Source: Phyllobacterium sp. 628
GTDB taxonomy: Bacteria > Pseudomonadota > Alphaproteobacteria > Rhizobiales > Rhizobiaceae
Direction of reading: 5' to 3'
Assembly (NCBI RefSeq): GCF_014189505.1
Contig: NZ_CP050303.1
Location: 248,001-312,000 of the forward strand
DNA length: 64,000 nucleotides
Shown: in pieces, positions 1 through 8,216 of the stretch
How the letters are laid out: every line of letters starts with the position of its first letter
Numbering within the stretch: position 1 is the first letter of the stretch
The notes under the pieces: model-generated
Databases searched by the model: none
What the model was told of the DNA's origin: nothing
The model's input: the letters and a program-made list of their open reading frames with translations, nothing else
Position numbers and translations under genes: made by a program

Positions 1-362
1 TGCATCAGGCATGCGGCAAGGAATTTTATGTCTCGCCCTTCATGGACATGGCACTGGATTATGATTTTACCATCACCCGCCCATCCGAAACCGCATCGGT
101 TGTCATCAATGCCAGCGACGCCGAAGGATTGATCATCGCCACCGCCTTTAGCGGAAAGCGGCGGGCATTCAGCGATTGGCAATTGTTGAAACTGTTTCTC
201 GCCTATCCGCTGCTGACATTGAAAGTCATTGCAGGCATTCATTGGGAAGCTTTGTGGATATGGCTGAAGGGCGTCAGTCTGAAACCACGCCCGCAAACAC
301 CGGTGCAGACCCGAACCATCATTCCACAACCGGCAAAACAGGATGTGCAGTTCTCAAAATGA
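1..362 (+). CDS. DUF1365 family protein, 3' part only (5' end outside window)
   Basis: The frame is open from base 3 and stops at 360-362, giving the last 119 residues of a protein whose start lies to the left of the window. The segment around residues 4-19 (ACGKEFYVSPFMDM) and the later GKRRAFSDWQLLKLFLAYPLLTLK stretch, read in parts, are typical of the C-terminal half of DUF1365 proteins. That family usually sits beside cyclopropane-fatty-acid-synthase-like methyltransferases or FAD amine oxidases. Its biochemical role is not established. A photolyase gene follows after only 9 bases on the same strand, an association often seen in alphaproteobacteria, which suggests one transcript. Family assignment is by recognition of sequence pattern, not a search. 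Confidence 0.75.
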   Translation, partial: HQACGKEFYVSPFMDMALDYDFTITRPSETASVVINASDAEGLIIATAFSGKRRAFSDWQLLKLFLAYPLLTLKVIAGIHWEALWIWLKGVSLKPRPQTPVQTRTIIPQPAKQDVQFSK

Positions 363-371
363 CAGGCATGC

Positions 372-1844
372 ATGGCTGAGCAGCGATCAACGAGCAATGA
401 TGCACCGGTTATCGTGCTGTTCCGGCACGATTTGCGGATCAGCGACAATCGCGCGCTGTATGCGGCGGCAGGGACGGGTAAGCCGGTTATTCCGGTATTT
501 CTGTGGGATGAACAAGCCGAACAGGCCCGCGCCATCGGCGGCGCCCGTCAATGGTGGCTGCACCATTCACTGACAGGGCTCCACACTTCTTTGCGATCAA
601 TCGGTGCTGACCTGCTTTTGAAGCGGGGCTTAACGCAGGATATCGTTGATGCCCTGATCGAAGAAACCGGCGCAGACATGGTTCTGTGGAACCGCCGCTA
701 TGATCCCCCAGGTGTCGAGACAGACAAAGTCCTGAAAGCGGAACTGGGGCAGCGTGACATCGCGGCGGAAAGCTTTGATGGTCATCTCCTGCATGAACCC
801 TATCTTTTCAAGACAGGTTCGGGCGGTTTTTACCGGGTATATTCGCCATTCTGGCGGGCTTTCACTGTAGGGCCCGAACCGCGAGATCCGGTCCCGGCTC
901 CGAAAAAGCTGCGGCCTTACCAAGGCAAAACCAGCACGGACAGGCTGGACAATTGGGGGCTGTTGCCGAACAGGCCGGATTGGGCAAAAGGCTTTGCGAA
1001 GGACTGGACACCGGGAGAAGCAGGCGCGCACCAACGTTTGGCCGACTTCCTCGACGGGGCCATTGCTGCCTACAAACACGACCGGGACAAGCCTGCCATC
1101 GAAGCAACATCACGGCTTTCGCCCCATCTTGCCCATGGTGAAATCACACCATTCCAGATTTGGCGCGCGCTGAAATCGCCCGAGCTTGCCGATGAGGGCG
1201 AGGGCGTAGAGAAGTTTCGCAGAGAGATCGGCTGGCGCGAATTCTCCTACCACCTGCTGTTCAACAATCCGCAATTGGCGACGAAGAACTACAATGCTTC
1301 GTTCGACAATTTCACATGGCGCAACGCTCCAGACCATCTTGCCGCGTGGCAGCAAGGTCAAACCGGCTATCCCATCGTCGATGCCGGGATGCGCCAGCTC
1401 TGGCAGACCGGCTGGATGCACAACCGTGTCCGCATGATTACGGCATCGTTTCTGATCAAGCATCTGCGCGTTGACTGGCGCCGGGGTGAGGAATGGTTCT
1501 GGGATACGCTTGTCGATGCGGACCCCGCCAGCAATGCCGCAAGCTGGCAATGGGTCGCTGGATCAGGAGCCGATGCGGCGCCGTATTTCCGGATTTTCAA
1601 CCCCATGCTGCAGGGCGACAAGTTCGACCCGAGGGGTGGTTACATCAGGGAATTTGTGCCGGAACTCAAACATCTTCCCGACAAATATCTGCATGCGCCA
1701 TGGCTTGCTCCGGAAGCGGTTTTGAAGGATGCCAAGGTCAGCCTCGGCGAAACCTATCCGCAGCCGATCGTCGATCATCAGGCGGCGCGACAGCAGGCAT
1801 TGATCGCCTATGCCGAGACGCGAAAAACATCTGAACCGATTTAG
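372..1844 (+). CDS. phrB: deoxyribodipyrimidine photo-lyase (class I)
   Basis: 490 residues, the usual length of class I CPD photolyases. The enzyme uses blue light to split cyclobutane pyrimidine dimers in DNA, with FAD as catalyst and an antenna pigment. The N-terminal alpha/beta antenna domain begins at FRHDLRISDN (about residues 17-26). The FAD- and DNA-binding helical domain carries TGYPIVDAGMRQL (about 331-343), GWMHNRVRM, and the segment WQWVAGSGADAAPYFRIF (about 392-409), all hallmarks of the family. The ATG start is 9 bases after the DUF1365 stop, so the two genes are probably cotranscribed. A cryptochrome-like role cannot be excluded from sequence, but the conserved C-terminal motifs favour true repair activity. 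Confidence 0.95.
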   Translation: MAEQRSTSNDAPVIVLFRHDLRISDNRALYAAAGTGKPVIPVFLWDEQAEQARAIGGARQWWLHHSLTGLHTSLRSIGADLLLKRGLTQDIVDALIEETGADMVLWNRRYDPPGVETDKVLKAELGQRDIAAESFDGHLLHEPYLFKTGSGGFYRVYSPFWRAFTVGPEPRDPVPAPKKLRPYQGKTSTDRLDNWGLLPNRPDWAKGFAKDWTPGEAGAHQRLADFLDGAIAAYKHDRDKPAIEATSRLSPHLAHGEITPFQIWRALKSPELADEGEGVEKFRREIGWREFSYHLLFNNPQLATKNYNASFDNFTWRNAPDHLAAWQQGQTGYPIVDAGMRQLWQTGWMHNRVRMITASFLIKHLRVDWRRGEEWFWDTLVDADPASNAASWQWVAGSGADAAPYFRIFNPMLQGDKFDPRGGYIREFVPELKHLPDKYLHAPWLAPEAVLKDAKVSLGETYPQPIVDHQAARQQALIAYAETRKTSEPI

Positions 1845-2165
1845 CTGTAAAACCATTTTCCGTGGAAAAGGCAAAAACGAACCTTCCAAAGCGGTTCGCA
1901 CGTCGATTTTTGATCAAAAAATGGCGAGAATTGGCCTCAAGGTCCACATCGTGCACAATTTTTTTGACGTTTTCGTAAAATTTGCTTTGAGAGAAAACAG
2001 CCCGAAAATGCTGATCTATCCTCATCTTAGCGCAATTTGACCAGCACAGTCGATCCGAATATTTCGCAAATTTTGCGGAATCGACGGCTTGCGTTTGGTC
2101 AAATTTTGGCTTTTGTTCATGCCTTCTATTACTTAAGGCCAATACAAAAGGGGAAGGACTTAAAA
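1845..2165. other. 321-bp intergenic region upstream of opp operon, rich in inverted repeats
   Basis: No convincing gene is present; the open frames here overlap neighbours in other frames and resemble nothing known. The region is A+T rich compared with its surroundings. It holds a 14-bp perfect palindrome (TTTTTGATCAAAAA, about 1905-1918), a GAACC/GGTTC repeat pair just upstream of it, and a long nested hairpin at 2034-2105 listed separately. It must contain the promoter of the downstream peptide-transport operon, but no single -35/-10 pair stands out. Confidence 0.6.
2034..2105 (+). repeat. long nested inverted repeat in the opp leader
   Basis: Three nested pairs of complementary arms share one axis. 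The outer arms are AATTTGACCA (2034-2043) and TGGTCAAATT (2096-2105), a perfect 10-bp match. The middle arms are GTCGAT (2049-2054) and ATCGAC (2080-2085). The inner arms are CGCAA (2065-2069) and TTGCG (2073-2077) around a 3-base loop. If transcribed, the RNA would fold into a 72-nt interrupted hairpin ending about 60 bases before the first binding-protein gene. It has no U-run, so it is unlikely to be a terminator. It could be an RNA regulatory element, a protein-binding cruciform, or a relic of a small palindromic repeat element. Confidence 0.6.
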
Positions 2166-3761
2166 ATGTCATTTATGAAACTCAACCTCCGTGCGGCACT
2201 GCTGCTTGGATCGCTGATGATAGGCGCAAGCCCTGCACTGGCAGAGACCGTGCTGCATCGCGGCAACAGCGGTGAACCGCAGACCCTTGACCAGGCTCAG
2301 ACCTCCATCGATATCGAAGCTTTCATCGTCAAGGACCTCTATGAAGGCCTGACCGTTTATGATGCCGATGGCAAGATCGTTCCCGGCGCTGCCGAAAGCT
2401 GGAAAGTTTCAGATGATGGCACGGTCTACACATTCAAGCTGCGCGATAAAGCCAACTGGTCTGACGGCACGCCTGTAACATCGGAAGATTTCGTCTTCTC
2501 GATGCGCCGCGTCGAAGATCCAAAGACCGCAGCCGGTTACGCCAACATTCTTTATCCGATCAAGAACGCTGAAGCCGTCAACAAGGGCAAGGCCAAGATC
2601 GAAGAACTCGGCGTAAAGGCGATTGACGCCAAGACGCTGGAAATCACGCTCGAACGTCCTACCCCGTTCTTTATCGAACTGCTGTCACACCAGACCGCAT
2701 TGCCGATCAACAAAGCCAGCTTCGAAAAAAATGGCGCTGACTTCGTCAAACCGGGCAAGCTCGTCGGCAACGGCGCATTCAAGCTGGTTGAACATGTTCC
2801 AAACGATCATCTGACTGCCGCCAAGAACGAAAACTATTGGGACGCAGCAAACGTCAAACTCGACAAGGTGATTTTCTATCCGCTCGAAGATCAGGCCGCT
2901 GCTGTCCGACGTTATGAAGCCGGTGAACTTGACCTCGTTTACAACTTCTCTTCCGACCAGATCGAGCGCATGCGCGCTGCCAATGCCAAGCAGGTCCATG
3001 TGACCCCGGCTCTGGCAACTTATTACTACCCCTTCGATACACGCGTTGAGCCTTTCAATGACGTTCGCGTGCGCCGCGCTCTGTCCATGGCGGTTGATCG
3101 CGACTTCCTTGCCAAGGATATCTACAACGGCACGAAATTGCCGGTCTATTCCCTGGTTCCCCCAGGCATGGAAAATTACGGCGAACCGTCAAAGGCAGAT
3201 TTCGCCGACAAATCTCAGCTTGACCGTGATGACGATGCGCTCAAGCTGATGAAGGAAGCGGGCTACGGCGAAGGCGGCAAGCCGCTGAACATTGAAATCC
3301 GTTACAACACCAACCCGAACCACGAGCGTGTTGCAACGGCCGTTGCCGATATGTGGAAGAAGGCCTTCGGCGCCAATGTAACGCTGATGAATCTCGATAT
3401 TTCCTCGCATTACGCTTACCTGCAGGAAGGCGGCAAGTTCAACGTTGCACGCGCCGGCTGGACCGCTGACTATGCTGATCCAGAAAACTTCCTCAATCTC
3501 AATGTCAGCAGCAACAAGACATTCAATTACGGACATTATGAAAATCCGGAATTTGATGCGCTGATGAAGAAGTCCTACGAAGAGCGCAATCCAGCCGCTC
3601 GTGCCAAGATCCTGCACGAAGCTGAAGCTTTGATCATGCGTGATCAGCCCATCGCGCCGTTGATGAACGACGCCAACCTCTGGCTCGTGGCCGACAAGGT
3701 CAAGGGTTGGGGCGACAATGCCAATAATGAGCATCTGAGCAAATATCTCAGCGTTCAATAG
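2166..3761 (+). CDS. oppA: oligopeptide ABC transporter, periplasmic binding protein (copy 1 of 3)
   Basis: 531 residues, family 5 extracellular solute-binding protein of the OppA/MppA type, which captures short peptides in the periplasm and hands them to the OppBC channel. A signal peptide is clear (KLNLRAALLLGSLMIG then ASPALAE, cleavage near residue 26). The mature protein begins with the family-typical VLHRGNSGEPQTLDQAQ. The start at 2166 is chosen over an in-frame extension to 2037 because it is preceded by AGGGGAAGGA and puts the signal peptide at the N-terminus. It is the first of three tandem paralogues with near-identical motifs (KDLYEGL, KLRDKANWSDGTPV, YNTNPNHERVA). It is followed by a strong hairpin (3770-3801) that may protect the transcript. 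Confidence 0.92.
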   Translation: MSFMKLNLRAALLLGSLMIGASPALAETVLHRGNSGEPQTLDQAQTSIDIEAFIVKDLYEGLTVYDADGKIVPGAAESWKVSDDGTVYTFKLRDKANWSDGTPVTSEDFVFSMRRVEDPKTAAGYANILYPIKNAEAVNKGKAKIEELGVKAIDAKTLEITLERPTPFFIELLSHQTALPINKASFEKNGADFVKPGKLVGNGAFKLVEHVPNDHLTAAKNENYWDAANVKLDKVIFYPLEDQAAAVRRYEAGELDLVYNFSSDQIERMRAANAKQVHVTPALATYYYPFDTRVEPFNDVRVRRALSMAVDRDFLAKDIYNGTKLPVYSLVPPGMENYGEPSKADFADKSQLDRDDDALKLMKEAGYGEGGKPLNIEIRYNTNPNHERVATAVADMWKKAFGANVTLMNLDISSHYAYLQEGGKFNVARAGWTADYADPENFLNLNVSSNKTFNYGHYENPEFDALMKKSYEERNPAARAKILHEAEALIMRDQPIAPLMNDANLWLVADKVKGWGDNANNEHLSKYLSVQ

Positions 3762-3769
3762 CAAAGTCT

Positions 3770-3801
3770 GGCGCGCAATCTGCACCCGCAGGTTGCGCGC
3801 C
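3770..3801 (+). terminator. intercistronic hairpin between opp binding-protein genes 1 and 2
   Basis: The arms GGCGCGCAA (3770-3778) and TTGCGCGCC (3793-3801) pair perfectly and enclose a second short stem CTGC/GCAG with loop ACCC. There is no run of T afterwards, so the structure more likely stabilises or attenuates the operon transcript than fully terminates it. Similar hairpins follow the second and third binding-protein genes. Confidence 0.6.
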
Positions 3802-3956
3802 TCTCATTTGCCCGGCTCGCTATGTGCCACTCTTTCGACCACATGTTTACAATCCGTAATTGCCTGACGCTTTCCCGTTTCACCGGGGCAGCGCACAGGT
3901 AAGCTTTGTCCATTTCGTGTCAGTCGCCGATCAGTAAAATGGTGAGGAATAATCCA

Positions 3957-5555
3957 ATGACGTTTGCGAAGTTCAGTTTTTCCGCTGCCTTGCTTGCAGG
4001 CTCTCTCTTGCTTGGTTTGAGCCCGGCCTTGGCCGAAGCGGTGCTGCACCGCGGCAATAGCGGTGAACCGCAAACGCTGGATCCTTCCCAGACATCGCTC
4101 GAAATCGAAGCTTTCATCCTGAAAGATCTCTACGAAGGTCTTACCTCCTACAATCCCGCCGGCAAGATCGTACCGGGAGCGGCCGAGAGCTGGACAGTGT
4201 CAGATGACGGCACGGTTTACACATTCAAGATCCGCGACAAGGCCAACTGGTCGGATGGATCGCCTGTTACAGCTAATGATTTCATTTTCTCGTTCAAGCG
4301 GGTGGAAGAGCCGAAGACGGCCGCTGGCTATGCTAACATGCTCTATCCCATCAAGAACGCAGAAAAGATCAACAAAGGCGCGCTGCCGGTTGATCAATTG
4401 GGCATGAAAGCCATCGACGCCAAGACGCTAGAAATAACGCTGGAGCGTGCGACCCCGTTCTTCGTGGAACTATTGGCCCACCAGACTGCACTGCCGGTCA
4501 ATAAGGCCAGCCTGGAAAAGAATGGCGCCGAGTTCATCAAGCCGGGCAAGCTCGTCTCCAACGGCGCTTTCGAACTGGTCGAACACGTCCAGAACGATCA
4601 TCTGACCGCAGCAAAGAACCCTGATTACTGGGGTGCGGCCGATGTCAAACTCGACAAGGTGATTTTCTATCCAACCGAAGATCAGGCGGCGGCCGTGCGG
4701 CGCTTCGAGGCCAAGGAAATGGACCTCGTCTACAATTTCTCCGCAGACCAGATCGAACGGCTGAAAGCATCGATGGGCGATCAGGTCCGTATCACCCCGG
4801 CCCTTTCCACTTATTTCTATTCGTTCGATACGCGCGTCGAGCCATTCAGTGATGTTCGCGTGCGCCGGGCGCTGTCCATGACCATTGACCGTGATTTCCT
4901 CTCGAAGGAAATCTACAAGGGTGCACAGCTGCCAACCTATTCGCTCGTACCATTGGGTATTGCCAGCTACGGCGAACCTGAAAAATCTGATTTCGCCGAT
5001 ATGTCCCAGCTCGACCGCGAAGACAAGGCGCTCGAACTGATGAAGGAAGCGGGCTACGGCAAGGGTGGCAAGCCGCTCAACATCGAAATCCGCTACAACA
5101 CCAATCCCAACCACGAACGTGTTGCCATCGCGGTCGCCGACATGTGGAAAAAGGCCTTCGGAGCAAATGTCACGCTGCTGCAGAACGATATCAGCGCGCA
5201 CTACGCCTATCTGAAGGAGGGCGGCAAGTTCAACGTCGCCCGCGCCGGCTGGACTGCGGACTATGCCGACGCCGAAAACTTCATGGTCATCAATCTCAGC
5301 ACCAACACCACCTTCAACTATGGCCGCTGGAACAATCCTGAATTCGATGCTCTGGTGAAAAAATCTTACGACGAAAAAGATCCTGCAGCCCGCTCCAAGA
5401 TCCTGCATCAGGCAGAGGCATTGGTGCTGCGCGAACAGCCTGTCGCGCCCATGATGAATTTTGGTCAGCTCTGGCTTGTCTCCAATCGGGTCAAGGGCTG
5501 GGAAGACAACGGCACCAACGATCACCTGAGCAAATATCTGAGCCTCGAACAGTAA
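3957..5555 (+). CDS. oppA: oligopeptide ABC transporter, periplasmic binding protein (copy 2 of 3)
   Basis: 532 residues, paralogue of the genes on either side and the same family 5 binding-protein type. The start at 3957 follows GTGAGGA by a suitable distance. It yields a clean signal peptide (FSFSAALLAGSLLLGLSPALAE); the longer in-frame start at 3906 would bury it. The mature N-terminus EAVLHRGNSGEPQTLDPSQ matches copies 1 and 3. Differences are spread through the protein, including FSADQIERLKASMGDQ where copy 1 has a different helix and NLSTNTTFNYGRW near the C-terminus. This fits divergence of ligand preference after duplication. The three binding proteins share one set of permeases and one ATPase downstream. 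Confidence 0.92.
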   Translation: MTFAKFSFSAALLAGSLLLGLSPALAEAVLHRGNSGEPQTLDPSQTSLEIEAFILKDLYEGLTSYNPAGKIVPGAAESWTVSDDGTVYTFKIRDKANWSDGSPVTANDFIFSFKRVEEPKTAAGYANMLYPIKNAEKINKGALPVDQLGMKAIDAKTLEITLERATPFFVELLAHQTALPVNKASLEKNGAEFIKPGKLVSNGAFELVEHVQNDHLTAAKNPDYWGAADVKLDKVIFYPTEDQAAAVRRFEAKEMDLVYNFSADQIERLKASMGDQVRITPALSTYFYSFDTRVEPFSDVRVRRALSMTIDRDFLSKEIYKGAQLPTYSLVPLGIASYGEPEKSDFADMSQLDREDKALELMKEAGYGKGGKPLNIEIRYNTNPNHERVAIAVADMWKKAFGANVTLLQNDISAHYAYLKEGGKFNVARAGWTADYADAENFMVINLSTNTTFNYGRWNNPEFDALVKKSYDEKDPAARSKILHQAEALVLREQPVAPMMNFGQLWLVSNRVKGWEDNGTNDHLSKYLSLEQ

Positions 5556-5560
5556 CCGCA

Positions 5561-5586
5561 CGTGCTGCCCTGTCAGGGGCCGCACG
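5561..5586 (+). terminator. intercistronic hairpin between opp binding-protein genes 2 and 3
   Basis: CGTGC (5561-5565) and GCCC (5567-5570) pair with GGGC (5577-5580) and GCACG (5582-5586), with a one-base mismatch between the two helices. No T-run follows. It lies between the stop of copy 2 and the ribosome site of copy 3, like the hairpin after copy 1. Confidence 0.5.
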
Positions 5587-5613
5587 CTTTGATCAATAGG
5601 GAAAGGACGGTAA

Positions 5614-7212
5614 ATGATGTCTGTGAAGTTTAATCTGCGCACCGCAATCCTGCTTGGCACGCTAATGCTTGCCGCCAGTCCAGCCCTTGCGGAGGCGGTT
5701 CTGCACCGGGGCAATTCCGGCGAACCCAATACGCTGGACCAATCCCAGACATCCATTGATATCGAAGCCTTTATCGTCAAGGACCTGTATGAGGGACTGA
5801 CGATCTATGACGCCAGCGGCAAGATCGTGCCGGGCGCTGCGGAGAGCTGGAAAGTATCGGACGATGGCACCGTCTATACATTCAAACTGCGCGACAAGGC
5901 CAACTGGTCCGATGGCACGCCTGTCACCGCAGAAGATTTCGCCTTCTCGTATCGCCGCATAGAAGACCCGAAGACGGCCGCCAAATATGCCAATATCCTG
6001 TATCCGATCAAGAATGCCGAAAAGGTCAACAAGGGCGAAATCCCGACCGACCAGCTCGGCGTGAAAGCAGTGGATGCCAAGACCCTTGAGGTCACACTGG
6101 AACGTGCAACACCCTTCTTTCTTGAGCTGCTTGCACACCAGACCGCGCTTCCCGTGAACAAGGCAAGTCTCGAGAAGAATGGCGCTGAATTCGTCAAGCC
6201 GGGTAAGCTGGTCAGCAACGGCGCTTTCAAACTGCTCGAACACGTGCCGAACGATCACCTGACGGCTGGAAAGAACCCGGAATATTGGGATGCTGCCAGC
6301 GTCAAGCTCGACAAGGTGATTTTCTACCCAACCGAGGATGATGCGGCAGCCCTCCGGCGTTTTGAAGCCAAGGAAATGGATATTGTCTTCAATTTCTCGG
6401 CCGATCAGATCGCGCGTTTGCGTAAAACCTTTGGCGACGAGGTTCACATCTCCCCCCGTCTCGGCACTTACTATTACGCCTTTGACTCGCGTACCGAGCC
6501 CTTCAACGATGTGCGTGTACGCAATGCGCTGTCCATGGCAATCGACCGGGACTTCCTTGCCAACGAAATCTACAGCGGCGCTCAATTGCCAGCCTATTCA
6601 GTCGTCGCTCCCGGTATCGCCACCTACGGCGAACCAGAAAAGCCGGCTTTTGCCAGCATGTCCCAGCTTGATCGCGACGACAAAGCCATCGCTCTGATGA
6701 AAGAGGCCGGATACGGCGAGGGCGGCAAGCCGCTCAACATCGAAATCCGCTACAACACCAATGCCAATCATGAGCGTATCGCCACCGCCGTCGCAGACAA
6801 TTGGAAGAAGACATTCGGCGCCAACGTCACCTTGATGAATCTCGATGTGTCGTCCCACTATGCCTACCTGCAGGAGGGCGGCAAATTCAATGTCGCCCGC
6901 GCCGGATGGATCGCCGATTACGCCGATGCCGAAACCTTCCTGGCCCTCAACATGAGCTCCAACAAGACCTTCAATTACGGGCACTACAGCAACCCGGAAT
7001 ATGATGCGCTGATGAAGCAGTCCTATGACGAGCGCGATCCCGTCGCCCGCTCGAAAATCATGCATCAGGCAGAAGCTTTGCTGGCGCGCGATCAACCGGT
7101 CACCACGCTGATGAACAGTGCCAATCTCTGGCTTATTGCCGGCAAAATCAAAGGCTGGGTGGATAATGCACCCAACGAACATCTGAGCAAATATCTGAGC
7201 CTTGCGGAATAA
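5614..7212 (+). CDS. oppA: oligopeptide ABC transporter, periplasmic binding protein (copy 3 of 3)
   Basis: 532 residues, third tandem family 5 peptide-binding protein. The ATG at 5614 is 6 bases after AAAGGA and gives a typical signal peptide (KFNLRTAILLGTLMLAAS then PALAE). The body is closest in pattern to copy 1 (TLMNLDVSSHYAYLQEGGKF and FNYGHYSNPEYDALM are near-identical), while other segments follow copy 2 (DQLGVKAVDAK, TPFFLELLAHQTALPVNK). Such a mosaic is expected from tandem duplication with some gene conversion. It directly precedes the permease genes and is followed by another hairpin (7249-7272). Confidence 0.92.
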   Translation: MMSVKFNLRTAILLGTLMLAASPALAEAVLHRGNSGEPNTLDQSQTSIDIEAFIVKDLYEGLTIYDASGKIVPGAAESWKVSDDGTVYTFKLRDKANWSDGTPVTAEDFAFSYRRIEDPKTAAKYANILYPIKNAEKVNKGEIPTDQLGVKAVDAKTLEVTLERATPFFLELLAHQTALPVNKASLEKNGAEFVKPGKLVSNGAFKLLEHVPNDHLTAGKNPEYWDAASVKLDKVIFYPTEDDAAALRRFEAKEMDIVFNFSADQIARLRKTFGDEVHISPRLGTYYYAFDSRTEPFNDVRVRNALSMAIDRDFLANEIYSGAQLPAYSVVAPGIATYGEPEKPAFASMSQLDRDDKAIALMKEAGYGEGGKPLNIEIRYNTNANHERIATAVADNWKKTFGANVTLMNLDVSSHYAYLQEGGKFNVARAGWIADYADAETFLALNMSSNKTFNYGHYSNPEYDALMKQSYDERDPVARSKIMHQAEALLARDQPVTTLMNSANLWLIAGKIKGWVDNAPNEHLSKYLSLAE

Positions 7213-7248
7213 TGTTGTCTTGAACGCAAGGGTTAACTGAGTGAGTGG

Positions 7249-7272
7249 GTGCAGCTGCTGCGGAAGCTGCAC
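7249..7272 (+). terminator. intercistronic hairpin before oppB
   Basis: Perfect 8-bp arms GTGCAGCT (7249-7256) and AGCTGCAC (7265-7272) with an 8-base loop, 20 bases before the oppB start. Lacking a T-run, it may lower expression of the membrane genes relative to the binding proteins, a common arrangement in ABC operons. Confidence 0.5.
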
Positions 7273-7292
7273 AGAAGAGAGAGTATATCTCC

Positions 7293-8216
7293 ATGTTTCA
7301 TTTCGTCCTTCGCCGATTGGCGAGCGCGGTGCCGACATTGTTTATTGTCGTCACGATTTCGTTCTTCCTGATGCGCTTCGCACCGGGTGGTCCCTTCAAC
7401 CTTGAAAGACCGCTGCCACCCGCGACGATGGAGAACCTGATGAAGGCCTACCATCTGGATCAGCCGCTCTGGAACCAGTATCTGCAATATCTCAAGAATG
7501 CAGTCACCGGCGATTTCGGCCCGAGCTACATCTACAAGGACAACACCATCGCCGAATTGATCGGCAAGGGTTTACCTTACTCGGTTGAACTGGGTTTCTA
7601 TGCTCTTTTGCTTGCTCTTATCGGCGGGGTTACCGTCGGAACGATTGCAGCCCTCCGGCAGAACAGTTTCCTCGATTTCCTTATCATGTCCGTCGCAACG
7701 ATCGGTGTGACCGTGCCCAACTTCGTCGTCGGGCCCGTCCTCACCCTGATCTTCGCCGTATTGTTGTCACTGTTGCCTGCAGGTGGCTGGGGGGATGGCT
7801 CCTGGCGCTTCCTTCTGCTGCCGATGATTGCGCTGGCATTGCCGCAGCTGGCCGTGTTTGCCCGCCTCACACGTGGCTCCATGATTGAAGGTCTGCATAC
7901 GGACCATATCCGCACGGCACGCGCCTACGGATTGCCACCGCGCACTGTCATCATCACGCACGCGATGCGCGGCGCGCTTCTGCCCGTCGTGTCTTACCTC
8001 GCGCCGTGTGCCGCAGCCTTGCTGACTGGATCGGCCGTGGTCGAGACTATCTTCACCATCCCCGGCGTCGGCCGCTATTTCGTGCTCGGCGCTATCAACC
8101 GCGATTATACGCTTGTGATGGGAACCGTGGTTCTCGTGGCGATTTTCGTCATCGTTTTCAATCTTGTGGTCGATATTCTGTACGGCCTTCTTGATCCGAG
8201 GGTTCGCCATGACTGA
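7293..8216 (+). CDS. oppB: oligopeptide ABC transporter permease
   Basis: 307 residues, inner-membrane permease of the OppB/DppB class. The N-terminus FVLRRLASAVPTLFIVVTISF is the family's first membrane helix, followed by the typical RFAPGGPF motif. The coupling loop to the ATPase contains DHIRTARAYGLPPRTVI (EAA-type motif). About six hydrophobic segments are visible. The start at 7293 is preferred over an in-frame start at 7245 because the family begins right at the MF-FVLRR segment. The stop overlaps the next gene by 8 bases, so translation is probably coupled. Confidence 0.93.
   Translation: MFHFVLRRLASAVPTLFIVVTISFFLMRFAPGGPFNLERPLPPATMENLMKAYHLDQPLWNQYLQYLKNAVTGDFGPSYIYKDNTIAELIGKGLPYSVELGFYALLLALIGGVTVGTIAALRQNSFLDFLIMSVATIGVTVPNFVVGPVLTLIFAVLLSLLPAGGWGDGSWRFLLLPMIALALPQLAVFARLTRGSMIEGLHTDHIRTARAYGLPPRTVIITHAMRGALLPVVSYLAPCAAALLTGSAVVETIFTIPGVGRYFVLGAINRDYTLVMGTVVLVAIFVIVFNLVVDILYGLLDPRVRHD

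Noticed and set aside
1738..2172. 144-codon minus-strand frame in the gap upstream of opp
   Set aside because: Overlaps the end of the photolyase and the structured leader; composition is unlike a real protein and there is no ribosome site.
4470..5780. 436-codon open frame on the minus strand across opp binding proteins 2 and 3
   Set aside because: It lies wholly antisense to genes with clear family motifs and signal peptides; long antisense frames are common in GC-rich codon use and the translation resembles nothing known.
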